A stretch of 64,000 nt of DNA from Williamsia sp. CHRR-6 (lineage in GTDB: Bacteria; Actinomycetota; Actinomycetes; Mycobacteriales; Mycobacteriaceae), in NCBI RefSeq assembly GCF_018474015.1, contig NZ_JAHCSG010000005.1, forward strand, positions 310,001 to 374,000, read 5' to 3'. The position numbers and the translations under genes are program-made. How positions within the stretch are numbered: position 1 is the stretch's first letter; every line of letters begins with the position of its first letter. Under the pieces are notes generated by a model. It was not told where the DNA came from, ran no database searches, and worked only from the letters and a program-made list of their open reading frames with translations. This document shows, one piece after another, positions 1-9,030 of this stretch.

Positions 1-384
1 CGCCGAGACGCCTACACCGGTCCCGACCTGGTGACCGGCAATGCCACCCTGCGCGATGCGTTGGGCGCCACCCACCGCCAGTGGCGGGCCCTGACCGCGC
101 TGGAGAACCGCCATCAGGTCTCGCCCACACGCGAGCCTGACGCCGGCTTCGCCACCGCGATGTACTGCTGGGCCGCGGGCCGGTCGTTGAGCGAGGCGTT
201 GGCTGCGGCGGGCGAACGGGGCCGGCCGCTTCCGGCCGGCGATTTCGTACGCTGGTCGCGTCAGGTGATTGATCTGCTCGAGCAGATCCGCATGTGCACC
301 GGCGGCGAAGGGCGGCTGGCACGGTCGGCGAAGTCGGCCATCGGATGCATCAAACGCGGAGTGGTGGCCGCAGAATTGGGATGA
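1..384 (+). CDS. helY: C-terminal end of a DSHCT-type DEAD/DEAH helicase (HelY-like)
   Basis: The open frame enters from the window edge and stops at 382-384, so only the last 127 residues are present. The tail contains GDFVRWSRQVIDLLEQI, typical of the DSHCT C-terminal domain of Ski2/Mtr4-like RNA helicases such as mycobacterial HelY. A helical stretch rich in Arg and Trp precedes it. The helicase motor motifs lie outside the window, so the call rests on this domain and on gene order: a DUF4333 protein, an exonuclease and an M24 peptidase follow, as around Rv2092c. The first in-frame methionine-type start here (GTG at 31) is internal and not the true start. Confidence 0.8.
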   Translation, partial: RRDAYTGPDLVTGNATLRDALGATHRQWRALTALENRHQVSPTREPDAGFATAMYCWAAGRSLSEALAAAGERGRPLPAGDFVRWSRQVIDLLEQIRMCTGGEGRLARSAKSAIGCIKRGVVAAELG

Positions 385-550
385 GCAGCAATCCCGCACG
401 GCTCGTGCGGGATTCGTCCGATTCGACGCGATGGCAGCATCCGACACCCCAGACCAGCGCACCGATGTGGTTCGGCTGGTGGGGTATCTTCGACGCACGA
501 GGTCGGCGTCACATGTGGGCCGATCGTCATGTGCCGACCGCGGAGGACCG

Positions 551-1345
551 ATGACCGACCCGCAGAATCCCGAGCAGGGTGACCGGAATCCGGGGACCTA
601 CACGTCCAACCCGTGGGCCCAGCAGCCTGATGCCCCCACCCAGGCCCAGCCGTGGAACCAGCCGCCCGCGCCGCAGGCGTGGGGCCAGCCGCAGGGCGTC
701 GGTGGAGTTGCACCCAACCCGGGCAATTACGACCAGTCAGGTCAGTACGGTCAGCCCGATGCGTCTGGGGCCGCCGGATACGGGTACGGGCAGGGCTACC
801 CACAGCAGCCGCAGACGTTCGGGCAGCAGGGCTTCGGCACCGGCTACACGCCGGATTACTCCACAACCGATGGCTCCCAGGCCGTTTCTGGCCAAGGCGG
901 CTATGGCGGATACGGCAACCAAAACCCCTATGGCGCACAGCAGTTCGGGGTTGCGCAGCCGAGTGGATTCGGCGGGCCGGGCCAGGATCAGTTCGCTTCG
1001 ATGAACCGCCCGCTGCGCGACCGCAAGCCGCTGTTGATCTCGATCGGCGCCGGTGTCGTCGCGGTCATCGTGGCGGTGCTGGCCGTCACCGCGTTCTGGA
1101 TCCCCGGCTTCGCGGTCACCAAGAAGCTGTCACAGTCTGCCGTCGAGTCGGGCGTGAAGTCAGTGCTGACCAAGGACTACCAGGCCACCGACGTCACCGA
1201 GGTCTCCTGTCCGAGCGGGCAGAAGGTGAAGAAGGGCGACACCTTCGACTGTTCGGTGACCATCTCCGGCGCCAAGCAGAAGGTCACCGTCACCTTCCTC
1301 GACGACGACGGCGCATACGAGGTGGGGCGACCCAGCGCGAACTGA
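551..1345 (+). CDS. DUF4333-type single-pass membrane protein with Gln/Pro/Gly-rich cytoplasmic tail (Rv2091c-like)
   Basis: The product has 264 residues. ATG at 551 follows a good ribosome site (GGAGG about 6 bases upstream). The first 150 or so residues are low-complexity and rich in Gln, Pro, Gly and Tyr, with repeated GYGQ-like stretches. One membrane segment follows (ISIGAGVVAVIVAVLAVTA). The C-terminal domain of about 80 residues has two cysteines, in TEVSCPSG and TFDCSV, as in the DUF4333 family. The predicted layout is a disordered cytoplasmic part and a small extracytoplasmic domain that may carry a disulfide. It sits directly after the helY end, as in mycobacteria. Function is unknown. 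The frame is open further upstream, but that extension lacks coding character. Confidence 0.85.
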   Translation: MTDPQNPEQGDRNPGTYTSNPWAQQPDAPTQAQPWNQPPAPQAWGQPQGVGGVAPNPGNYDQSGQYGQPDASGAAGYGYGQGYPQQPQTFGQQGFGTGYTPDYSTTDGSQAVSGQGGYGGYGNQNPYGAQQFGVAQPSGFGGPGQDQFASMNRPLRDRKPLLISIGAGVVAVIVAVLAVTAFWIPGFAVTKKLSQSAVESGVKSVLTKDYQATDVTEVSCPSGQKVKKGDTFDCSVTISGAKQKVTVTFLDDDGAYEVGRPSAN

Positions 1346-1361
1346 TCGGCGGCGAGCCCGT

Positions 1362-2330
1362 TCAGAACCGCTCGTCCCACCGCAGGGCGGTGGCGAGTCG
1401 GTTCAACGACGAGCCGATACCGAGTTCGTTGCCCAGTGCGCGCAGCGCGTCGGGATCTGCGGGGGCAGTGGGCATCACGTCGTCGACACGATCGAACTCG
1501 ACTGGGGCATCGGTGCGCACGAACACGACTGTGCGGGCGGCCTGCAGGTAGTCGACGGCACCGCTGATCGCAGCTCGGATCCGTGGTGTCATCGAGTCCG
1601 ACCCCTGGGCCGCGGCCGACTCGACCTCGGCCAGAGTCCCGAACTGCTGCAACAACTTCGACGCCGTCTTCTCACCCACCCCGCTGACGCCGGGCAGTCC
1701 GTCGGAGGGATCGCCGCGCAGCATCGCCAACTCGGCGTAGGCGGTTCCTGGTCGCTTCGACGGGACACCATAGGTCGCGGCCACCTCACCGGGACCGAAC
1801 TTCTCCGCGCGATTCACCCCACGTCCCACGTAGAGCACCCGGACGGGAACCGGGTCGTCGGACACCACCTGCAGCAGGTCCCGATCGCCACTGACCACCA
1901 CAACCGGGTCGGTGCCCTCTCCGTCGGCCAGTGTGCCGATCACGTCGTCGGCCTCACATCCCGGTGCGCCGGCCGACGCGATGCCCGCCGCGGACAACAC
2001 ATCTGCGATCATCGCGACCTGCGGGGTCAGCGTGTCGGGAACCTCTTCCACCGAGACCGCCCCACCGTCGCTTCCGCCGACGAGTTCGGCCACACGATGG
2101 GCTTTGTAGGAGGGGATGAGTTCGGTCCGGAAGGCGGGCCGCCAATCCAGGTCGAGGCACACCACCAGTCGGTGGGGCCGCTCGCGCTCCACGAGCACTG
2201 CGATCATGTCGAGGAATCCGCGCAGTGCGTTGACCGGACGCCCGTCGGGCGCGGTCAGCTTCTCGGGCAGACCGTGAAAGGCACGAAACCACAGGCTCGC
2301 ACCGTCGAGCAGCATCACCGGGGCTGTCAT
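1362..2330 (-). CDS. 5'-3' exonuclease (PolA N-terminal nuclease family, Rv2090-like)
   Basis: The product has 322 residues. It resembles the stand-alone 5'-nuclease/flap-endonuclease domain of DNA polymerase I. The N-terminus has the metal-binding [37 protein letters not shown] (arch region) and EADDVIGTL and [12 protein letters not shown] (acidic metal sites) follow. The helix-hairpin-helix part is visible as [18 protein letters not shown]. No polymerase domain is attached, as expected for this actinobacterial paralogue. It likely acts on flaps or RNA primers in the cytoplasm. It converges on the DUF4333 gene with a 16-base gap and is divergent from pepE. Confidence 0.9.
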   Translation of the reverse strand: MTAPVMLLDGASLWFRAFHGLPEKLTAPDGRPVNALRGFLDMIAVLVERERPHRLVVCLDLDWRPAFRTELIPSYKAHRVAELVGGSDGGAVSVEEVPDTLTPQVAMIADVLSAAGIASAGAPGCEADDVIGTLADGEGTDPVVVVSGDRDLLQVVSDDPVPVRVLYVGRGVNRAEKFGPGEVAATYGVPSKRPGTAYAELAMLRGDPSDGLPGVSGVGEKTASKLLQQFGTLAEVESAAAQGSDSMTPRIRAAISGAVDYLQAARTVVFVRTDAPVEFDRVDDVMPTAPADPDALRALGNELGIGSSLNRLATALRWDERF

Positions 2331-2434
2331 GGGCCAACTCTAGCGAGGACCGTGATCGATCAGACCCAGGACCGTGACCAGAATGGGCGCGCGCGTACGT
2401 GCAAACGCCGTGACCAAACACCTACGGTGGAGTC

Positions 2435-3547
2435 ATGACCGACCAACGGTTCACCACAGCGGTGTACTCCGAACGCCTGGCCCGCGTTGCCGAACTCGCC
2501 CGCGAGTCCGACGTCGACGCTGTGATCGTGGGACCGGGCCCCGATCTGGAGTACCTCACCGGCTCGACGGCAAGCACCTTCGAGCGCCTGACCTGTCTGG
2601 TCGTCCCGACTGCCCGAGCCCCGTGGGTGGTGGTTCCGCGGATGGAACTCGCGGCCCTACGCTCGTCGGCGGTCGGCGACCTCGACCTGGAGACACGCGA
2701 CTGGGTGGACGGGGAGGACCCGTACACGTTGGCACTCAAGGGAATCGGTGCCGGTGTCACGGCTGTGTCAGATGCCCTGCCGGCCTTACACCTGCTGCCG
2801 TTGGCCGATCGGCTGCCGGTGGTTCCGCAGCTGGCCACCCCGATCCTGCGCCGGCTGCGAATGGTCAAGGACGCCGCCGAGATCGACGCGTTGCGCCGCG
2901 CCGGTGCTGCGATCGACCGGGTACACGCCAGGATGCACGAGTTCCTCGCCGTCGGCAGGACCGAGCGCGAGGTGGCCGACGACATCGCGGCCGCGATGAT
3001 CGTCGAGGGTCACACGCGAGCCGAGTTCGTCATCGTCGGTTCGGGCCCCAACGGCGCCGATCCCCATCACGAGGTATCCGACCGGGTGATCACCGCCAAC
3101 GATGTCGTCGTCGTCGACATCGGTGGACCGGTGGCGCCGGGGTACAACTCCGATTCCACACGCACCTACTGTCTCGGTGATCCCGGACCCGAGGTCGTCG
3201 CGCAGATCGAGATCCTGCAACGGGCTCAGCGGGCCGCATTCGAGATGGTCGCTCCCGGGGTCACCGCGCACGCCGTGGACGCCGCCGCCCGCGATCTGTT
3301 GACCGCAGAAGGGTTGGGCGACAGGTTCATCCATCGCACCGGCCACGGCATCGGGTTGTCAGTTCATGAGGAGCCCTACATCGTTTCCGGTGGCGACACC
3401 GTTCTGGAGGCGGGCATGGCCTTCAGCATCGAGCCGGGGATCTATCTCGAAGGTCGATGGGGTGCGCGCATCGAGGACATCGTGGTGGTGACCGCCGACG
3501 GTGCCGAGTCGGTCAACCGGCGCCCGCACGGACTGACCCAGTTGTAG
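2435..3547 (+). CDS. pepE: M24 family metallopeptidase, Xaa-Pro dipeptidase-like (PepE)
   Basis: The product has 370 residues, the usual size for actinobacterial PepE/PepQ. The N-terminal third is a creatinase-type domain. The C-terminal pita-bread domain carries the metal ligands in VVVDIGGPVAPGYNSDSTRT (two Asp), HRTGHGIGLSVHEEPY (His), AFSIEPGIYL (Glu) and GARIEDIVVVT (Glu). It should cleave dipeptides or N-terminal residues before proline in the cytoplasm using two metal ions. ATG at 2435 lies 104 bases from the divergent exonuclease start. Its stop is only two bases from the end of the opposing PNPOx-like gene, so the two converge. Confidence 0.9.
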   Translation: MTDQRFTTAVYSERLARVAELARESDVDAVIVGPGPDLEYLTGSTASTFERLTCLVVPTARAPWVVVPRMELAALRSSAVGDLDLETRDWVDGEDPYTLALKGIGAGVTAVSDALPALHLLPLADRLPVVPQLATPILRRLRMVKDAAEIDALRRAGAAIDRVHARMHEFLAVGRTEREVADDIAAAMIVEGHTRAEFVIVGSGPNGADPHHEVSDRVITANDVVVVDIGGPVAPGYNSDSTRTYCLGDPGPEVVAQIEILQRAQRAAFEMVAPGVTAHAVDAAARDLLTAEGLGDRFIHRTGHGIGLSVHEEPYIVSGGDTVLEAGMAFSIEPGIYLEGRWGARIEDIVVVTADGAESVNRRPHGLTQL

Positions 3548-3549
3548 GG

Positions 3550-3981
3550 CTATTCAGTCGCCTCGTCATCTGGTGCGGGTGGCGTGAACAGCGACTGTGA
3601 TCCCAACACTCGGGTCACCTCGATCTCGATGACCACCCGACGCGGGTTCTCCTTGGGCTGACGATAGCGAGCGGCGTAGCGCGACACCGCCTCGGCGATG
3701 TCGGCGGCGTCACGACTGACCCGCACAGGACCTTCGAGTGTCAACCAGCGCGGACCGTCCACCTGAGTGACAGCCGCGTGTCCACCGCGCTCGGCGTTGC
3801 GCACCTTCTGGCTGCCCTCGAAGGTGATCACCCGCGCCAGCGTGCGATCGGGGTCGTAGGTGACGCCGACGGCCACCGAATGCGGCGTGTGATCGCGGCG
3901 CATCGTGGTCAGGCTGGCCAGGTGGCGATCAGTCAGAAACTGCAGAGCGGCGGGCGTCAGATCAGCGGCGGTACGAGGCAC
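3550..3981 (-). CDS. Pyridoxamine 5'-phosphate oxidase-fold protein (Rv2074-like, F420- or FMN-binding)
   Basis: The product has 143 residues from a GTG at 3981. This start fits the family length (about 137-145) and gives VPRTAADLTPAALQFLTDRHLASL, the family's usual N-terminus. A longer frame up to 4146 would run antisense through the SDR gene and looks non-coding. The split-barrel core is seen in HSVAVGVTYDP, VITFEGSQKVRNAERG and RWLTLEGPVRV. Rv2074-type proteins bind F420 and reduce biliverdin-like tetrapyrroles. That would suit a site beside cobalamin genes, but the substrate here is inference. It is divergent from the SDR gene, with 41 bases between starts. Confidence 0.75.
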   Translation of the reverse strand: MPRTAADLTPAALQFLTDRHLASLTTMRRDHTPHSVAVGVTYDPDRTLARVITFEGSQKVRNAERGGHAAVTQVDGPRWLTLEGPVRVSRDAADIAEAVSRYAARYRQPKENPRRVVIEIEVTRVLGSQSLFTPPAPDDEATE

Positions 3982-4022
3982 GTGGTCGAGGGTATCGCCA
4001 CCGCCGATGCGACAATCTGGCC

Positions 4023-4802
4023 ATGGGTGTGCGCCGACGTCGACCGGATCTCTCGGGTGTGGTTGTGCTGTTCGGCGGCCGCAGCGAGATCGGGCTGGAG
4101 GTGGTGAGACGAATCGCACGCGGTCGGGTGGTGGTGTTGGCCGCACGGCGACCTGACGACCTCGCCGAACAGGTGCACCTGGTGCACGAGGCCGGCGCCG
4201 CCGCGGTCCACACGATGCACTTCGACGCCGACGACACCGACTCGCATCCAGCCCTGATCGCCTCGGTGGTCGCCGACCACGGCCCGATCGGTACCGCTGT
4301 CGTCGCGTTCGGCATCTTGGGCGATCAGGCGCGCGCAGAGCGGGACGTCGCCCATGCCCTGCAGATCGCGCACACCGACTACCTCGCTCAGATCAGCGTC
4401 CTCACCCCGCTGGCGACGATGATGCGCGCCCACGACTCGGGTGACATCATCGTGTTCTCCTCGGTAGCCGGCGTACGGGTACGCCGAGCCAACTACGTTT
4501 ACGGCTCCACCAAGGCCGGGCTCGACGGGTTTGCCTCCGGGCTGTCGGATGCGCTGCACGACACCGGAGTCCATCTGCTGTTGGTGCGTCCTGGATTCGT
4601 CATCGGTGCCATGACCAAAGAACTGATGGATTCCGGGGTCTCGCCCGCGCCGATGTCGAGCACACCGGATCAGGTCGCCGAAGCGGTGGTCCGAGCGTTG
4701 CACCGCCGACGACGGACCGTATGGATCCCGTGGGCCATCCGACCGGCGTTCGTGGTGATGCGGATGCTGCCGCAGGCCATCTGGCGCCGGATGCCGCGAT
4801 GA
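4023..4802 (+). CDS. Short-chain dehydrogenase/reductase (Rv2073c-like)
   Basis: The product has 259 residues. The Rossmann motif is near the N-terminus (VVLFGGRSEIGLEVV) and the catalytic set is IIVFSSVAGV with YVYGSTKAG (Ser, Tyr, Lys). The sequence resembles the DprE2-like branch of SDR enzymes. Its stop overlaps the cobL start by 4 bases (ATGA at 4799-4802), so it is probably co-translated with the cobL-M-K genes. The same gene sits next to cobL in M. tuberculosis (Rv2073c). No cobalamin step is assigned to it. Its substrate is unknown. Confidence 0.85.
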   Translation: MGVRRRRPDLSGVVVLFGGRSEIGLEVVRRIARGRVVVLAARRPDDLAEQVHLVHEAGAAAVHTMHFDADDTDSHPALIASVVADHGPIGTAVVAFGILGDQARAERDVAHALQIAHTDYLAQISVLTPLATMMRAHDSGDIIVFSSVAGVRVRRANYVYGSTKAGLDGFASGLSDALHDTGVHLLLVRPGFVIGAMTKELMDSGVSPAPMSSTPDQVAEAVVRALHRRRRTVWIPWAIRPAFVVMRMLPQAIWRRMPR

Positions 4803-6037
4803 GCGCGCCCCACTCCGATGTGGTGGTGGTCGGGATCGGCGCCGACGGGTGGTCCGGTTTGACCGACCTCGCCCGCGCCGAACTCGCCGGGGCCACACTC
4901 ATCGCAGGGTCGGCGCGCCAGCTCGCGTTGCTGCCGGATCTGCCCGCACAACACCACAGGTGGGCGTCGCCGATGATGCCCGACCTCTTCGCGCTGCTCG
5001 ACGCCCCGCCGGCACGCCCGGTGCATCTGTTGGCATCAGGCGACCCGCTGATGCACGGGCTGGGAACCACCGTGATGAACCGGCTGGGAGCGCACCGGGT
5101 CAAGGTGATCCCCACGGTGTCCAGTTGTTCTCTCGCCGCAGCCCGGCTGGGATGGGACCTGTCGACGACGAGGGTGTGTTCGCTGCTCACCGATCATCCG
5201 AGCACCATCCTGCGCTGGGTCGATCACGACCAGCGGCTGCTGATCCTCAGCCGTGATGCGAGCACCCCTGCACTCGTGGCCGCGGTCCTCACCGAATACG
5301 ACTACGGATCGTCGGTGATGACCGTCCTCGGTGACCTCGGCGGAGACCGCGAACTGATCATCGCCGCACCGGCCAACAGCTGGGGACATACCGACGCGCC
5401 GGCGCTCAACATCGTCGCCGTGCACTGCCAGGGCCCGCGGCGGCCCCTCGGATTCGGCCTGCCCGACAACAGCTTCGAATCCGACGGTCAGCTCACCAAG
5501 TCGGCGGTGCGCGCCCTGACCCTGTCGCTGCTCGCACCTCGAGCCGGACAGCGGTTGTGGGATGTCGGGGGTGGCGCCGGGTCGATCGCCATCGAATGGT
5601 CGCGCGCCGACAAACGGTGCACGGCTGTGGTCTTCGAGTCCGACCCGGACCGGCGCGACCGAATCCGACGCAACGCCCAAGCGCACGGGGTGATCGAGAA
5701 CCTCACCGTGAAAGGCAGTGCTCCCGAGGCTTTCGCCGACACCGATGTTCCCGATGTGGTGTTCATCGGCGGCGGTATCTGCACACCGGGTGTCCTCGAG
5801 GGGTGCTGGGATGCGCTCGGCGATGGTGGCCGGCTGGTGGCCAATGCGGTGACCGTGGAGTCGGAGTCGGTGGTCCTCGACCGTGCTCGCCGCTGGGGCG
5901 GGGACCTACGCCGAGTGCACATCGATCAGGCTGCACCGCTGGGGTCGATGACGACGTGGCGACCCATCCTGCCCGTCACCCAGTACTGCGTGACGAAAAG
6001 CGTTGCACCAGAGAATGACAGGGGACAGACGTCGTGA
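4799..6037 (+). CDS. cobL: Precorrin-6Y C5,15-methyltransferase (decarboxylating), CbiE-CbiT fusion
   Basis: The product has 412 residues. It methylates precorrin-6B at C5 and C15 and decarboxylates the C12 acetate to give precorrin-8X. The N-terminal half is a CbiE-type tetrapyrrole methylase (VVVVGIGADGWSGL, then LASGDPLMHGLG). The C-terminal half is a CbiT-type class I methyltransferase with WDVGGGAGSIAIEW as its SAM-binding motif. ATG at 4799 is chosen because it forms an ATGA overlap with the SDR stop. An upstream in-frame start would only overlap the SDR gene. The end overlaps cobM by 4 bases (GTGA). Confidence 0.93.
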   Translation: MSAPHSDVVVVGIGADGWSGLTDLARAELAGATLIAGSARQLALLPDLPAQHHRWASPMMPDLFALLDAPPARPVHLLASGDPLMHGLGTTVMNRLGAHRVKVIPTVSSCSLAAARLGWDLSTTRVCSLLTDHPSTILRWVDHDQRLLILSRDASTPALVAAVLTEYDYGSSVMTVLGDLGGDRELIIAAPANSWGHTDAPALNIVAVHCQGPRRPLGFGLPDNSFESDGQLTKSAVRALTLSLLAPRAGQRLWDVGGGAGSIAIEWSRADKRCTAVVFESDPDRRDRIRRNAQAHGVIENLTVKGSAPEAFADTDVPDVVFIGGGICTPGVLEGCWDALGDGGRLVANAVTVESESVVLDRARRWGGDLRRVHIDQAAPLGSMTTWRPILPVTQYCVTKSVAPENDRGQTS

Positions 6038-6786
6038 CCGTTTACTTCATCGGGGCCGGCCCCGGAGCAGCGGACCTGATCACACTGCGCGGTGCTGCGA
6101 CTCTGGCGCGGTGTCAGACGTGTCTCTACGCCGGATCGCTGGTGCCCGCCGAGATGCTGTCACACTGCCCGCCCGAGGCGGTGTTGATCGACACGGCTCG
6201 AATGCCGTTGAGCGACATCGTCGATCACATCACCGCCGCACACACCGCCGGCCATGACGTGGCACGTCTACACTCCGGTGATCCGTCGTTGTACTCGGCG
6301 GTCGCCGAACAGATCAGGCTGCTCGAGGCGGTGGGGATCGACCACGTGATCGTGCCCGGCGTGCCGGCGTTCGCAGCTGCAGCAGCATCTTTGGGACGTG
6401 AGCTGACTGTCCCGGGAGTGGGGCAGTCACTACTGATCACCCGAGTTTCCACCCTGTCCACCGACATGCCGGCGGGGGAGTCGCTGGCTGAACTGGCGAG
6501 CACCGGCGTCACGTTGGCGCTGCACCTGGCTGCCCATCGCGTCGAGGCGATCGTCGCGGATCTGTTGCCGCACTACGGCGGCGACTGCCCATGCGCGGTG
6601 GTGGCCTACGCCGGACGCTCCGACGAGCAGATCGTCCGCTGTGACCTCGCCCAGCTCGCGCTACAGACCACGGCCGCCGGGATCACCCGCACCGCAGTCA
6701 TCTTCGTCGGTCGTGCACTGGCCGCCGAAGGGTTCCCCGACAGCTACCTGTACTCGCGTGCCCGCATCGCCAAGCTCCGGCGATGA
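6034..6786 (+). CDS. cobM: Precorrin-4 C11-methyltransferase
   Basis: The product has 250 residues. It transfers a methyl group from SAM to C11 of precorrin-4, giving precorrin-5. The N-terminus VYFIGAGPGAADLITLRG is the tetrapyrrole methylase signature. GDPSLYSAVAEQ and VPGVPAFAAAAASLGREL follow, as expected for CobM/CbiF. The GTG start at 6034 lies in the cobL stop (GTGA) and the end overlaps cobK (ATGA), so cobL-cobM-cobK should be translationally coupled. Confidence 0.93.
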   Translation: MTVYFIGAGPGAADLITLRGAATLARCQTCLYAGSLVPAEMLSHCPPEAVLIDTARMPLSDIVDHITAAHTAGHDVARLHSGDPSLYSAVAEQIRLLEAVGIDHVIVPGVPAFAAAAASLGRELTVPGVGQSLLITRVSTLSTDMPAGESLAELASTGVTLALHLAAHRVEAIVADLLPHYGGDCPCAVVAYAGRSDEQIVRCDLAQLALQTTAAGITRTAVIFVGRALAAEGFPDSYLYSRARIAKLRR

Positions 6787-7550
6787 ACCTTGATCCTGCG
6801 ATGACCGACCCGGCCCCGATCCTGATCCTCGGCGGCACCGGGGAGGCACGCGCCCTGGCACAGGTGCTCCACGCCGAGCGCATCCCCTGCGTGTCATCGC
6901 TGGCCGGGCGCGTGAGCGACCCCGCGCTACCCGCCGGTGACGTGCGGTCGGGCGGTTTCGGCGGGGTCGACGGACTGATCGCATGGTTGCGTGCCCACCG
7001 ATGCACCACTGTCGTCGACGCGACACATCCGTTCGCCCAGCACATCTCGGCCCACGCGGCACAGGCGTGCACGCGACTGGGGATCCGACTGATCGGTTTG
7101 CAACGTCGCGCGTGGTCACAGGTTCCCGGTGATCAATGGATCAGCGTGCCCGACCTCGCCGAGGCGGCGGACTGGGTCGGTCAGCACGGCCGCCGTGTCT
7201 TCCTCACCACCGGACGCCAGGACGTCCACGAGTTCGCACATCTCACCGAGCCCTGGTTCCTGATCCGGGTGGTCGATCCGCCCACCTGCAATCTCCCTCG
7301 CCGGCACCACATCCTGCGCAGCCGCGGACCCTACGTGCTCGACGCTGAGCGAAAGCTGATGGTGGACAATGACATCGACGTTCTGGTGACCAAGAACAGC
7401 GGCGGTGAACTGACGGCGGCCAAACTGGCCGCGGCCCGCGAGCTCGGTCTGCCGGTCGTCATGGTGCAGCGCCCACCGCAGGTGCCGGTCGACGTGGCCG
7501 TCGACTCGGTCGACGACGCGGTCAGTCTGTTGCGTACCGCCGCGAGGTGA
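6783..7550 (+). CDS. cobK: Precorrin-6A reductase (CobK)
   Basis: The product has 255 residues. It is the NADPH-dependent reductase converting precorrin-6A to precorrin-6B. It shows ILILGGTGEARALAQVL near the N-terminus, VDATHPFAQHISAHAAQAC, RVFLTTGRQDV, and the typical C-terminal DVLVTKNSGGELTAAKL. The first start at 6783 overlaps the cobM stop (ATGA). A second ATG at 6801 (MTDPAPILILGG) gives a more usual N-terminus, and either may be used. The last 29 bases overlap the 3' end of the opposing cobIJ gene. Confidence 0.92.
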   Translation: MNLDPAMTDPAPILILGGTGEARALAQVLHAERIPCVSSLAGRVSDPALPAGDVRSGGFGGVDGLIAWLRAHRCTTVVDATHPFAQHISAHAAQACTRLGIRLIGLQRRAWSQVPGDQWISVPDLAEAADWVGQHGRRVFLTTGRQDVHEFAHLTEPWFLIRVVDPPTCNLPRRHHILRSRGPYVLDAERKLMVDNDIDVLVTKNSGGELTAAKLAAARELGLPVVMVQRPPQVPVDVAVDSVDDAVSLLRTAAR

Positions 7551-9030
7551 ACACAGCGGTGCCCGCGGCGCGGGCCACGACCGCAGTGGTCGACGACCCT
7601 ACGATGAGCAGGGTGCGCATGTCGACCTGCGCCGCCACCAGCGCACCTGCGGTGGTGACGGTCACCGACTGCTCAGGGCCACCGACATCGCGACCCACCA
7701 TCACCGTGCGATCGGGTCCCACGCGGTCGATGATCAACTCGCGCAACGCCTCCACCTGCCAGGTCCGGCTGGCCGAGCCCGGGTTGTAGATCGCGATCAC
7801 CAGATCGGCGTCGAGGGCGGCCTGCAACCGGGACTCGATGATCGACCACGGCTTGAGTCGATCTGACAACGAGATGACCGCGTAGTCGTGGCCCAGTGGG
7901 GCACCCACCGCCGCAGCCACGGCGTTGGCTGCGGTCACCCCGGGCACCACCCGCACCCGAACGTGCGCCCACCGGTCCTCGGCAGCCATCTCCAGCACCG
8001 CTGAGGCCATCGCGAACACCCCCGGGTCACCGGAGGAGACGACCACCACCTGAGCACCGGTGGCTGCGAGATCCAATGCCATGCAGGCCCGTTCGGATTC
8101 CACGCGATTGTCGCTGCGGTGCACCCGCTGATCCGGACGGGCGACCACCCGATCGAGGTAGGTGGTGTAACCCACGAGGTCGGTGGCCCGCTCGATCTCT
8201 GCGGTCACCTCCGGGGTCGTCCATCTCGAGGCGCCCGGTCCAAGCCCCACCACCACCACCTCGCCGGGAGCGGCGGCGGCATCAGCTGCGGGACTGCGTA
8301 CCGCGTTGCGGGGTCCGGGCACGATGATCATCGAGAAGTAGGGCACGGCAGCGGGATCCACGTCGCGCACCGGCAGCACCCGCTGAGCCGACGTGGATGC
8401 CCGCTCGACGTAGAGGGCACGATCGGCCAACCCCGCATCGTCCAACGCAGCGAGCACCGTGGGAAATGTCCTGCCCAACTTCATGATCGCGATCGCCTGA
8501 TCGCCGCGCAGCCGCGCCACCAGTTCGGCGCGCGAGAGGGTCCCCGGCAGCACGGTGGTCACCTCGTCAGCCTCCACCCACGGGATGCCGACGGCCGCAG
8601 TGCTGGCGCTGACCGAGGTGACGCCGGGGATTATCTCGGTCTCGAACTCCTCGGCCAGCCGTTTGTGCATGTGCATGTAGCTGCTGTAGAACAGCGGGTC
8701 ACCCTCGGCGAGCAACGCCACCGTTCGGCCCGCTCGCAGATGCTCGGCCAGACGCTGCGCCGCGTCGGTGTAGAACTCGTCCATCGCCGCGCGGTAGCCG
8801 CCGGGGTGATCGGTGCTCTCGGTGGTCACCGGGTACATCAGCTGCTCCCGGATCTGGCCGTCCCGCAGGTACGGTTGCGCCACCGACAGTGCGATGCTGC
8901 GTCCGTGTCGAGCGCAGTGATACGCCACCACGTCGGCCTCGCCGATCATCCTGGCCGCCCGCACCGTGACCAGGTCACTGTCGCCGGGACCGAGGCCGAT
9001 GCCCAGAAGCCGCCCGCGCGTCTGCGTCAT
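7522..9030 (-). CDS. cobIJ: Fused precorrin-2 C20-methyltransferase / precorrin-3B C17-methyltransferase (CobI-CobJ)
   Basis: The product has 502 residues and two tetrapyrrole methylase domains. Residues 1 to about 245 are CobI-like (LLGIGLGPGDSDLVTVRA, LLAEGDPLFYSSYMHMH). Residues from about 260 to 502 are CobJ-like (EVVVVGLGPGASRWTTPE, VVVSSGDPGVFAMA, IYNPGSASR). The first half methylates precorrin-2 at C20. The second methylates precorrin-3B at C17 with ring contraction. ATG at 9030 is chosen because it overlaps the cobH stop (ATGA). The frame continues upstream only as antisense of cobH. The same fusion is known in mycobacteria. Confidence 0.93.
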   Translation of the reverse strand: MTQTRGRLLGIGLGPGDSDLVTVRAARMIGEADVVAYHCARHGRSIALSVAQPYLRDGQIREQLMYPVTTESTDHPGGYRAAMDEFYTDAAQRLAEHLRAGRTVALLAEGDPLFYSSYMHMHKRLAEEFETEIIPGVTSVSASTAAVGIPWVEADEVTTVLPGTLSRAELVARLRGDQAIAIMKLGRTFPTVLAALDDAGLADRALYVERASTSAQRVLPVRDVDPAAVPYFSMIIVPGPRNAVRSPAADAAAAPGEVVVVGLGPGASRWTTPEVTAEIERATDLVGYTTYLDRVVARPDQRVHRSDNRVESERACMALDLAATGAQVVVVSSGDPGVFAMASAVLEMAAEDRWAHVRVRVVPGVTAANAVAAAVGAPLGHDYAVISLSDRLKPWSIIESRLQAALDADLVIAIYNPGSASRTWQVEALRELIIDRVGPDRTVMVGRDVGGPEQSVTVTTAGALVAAQVDMRTLLIVGSSTTAVVARAAGTAVFTSRRYATD

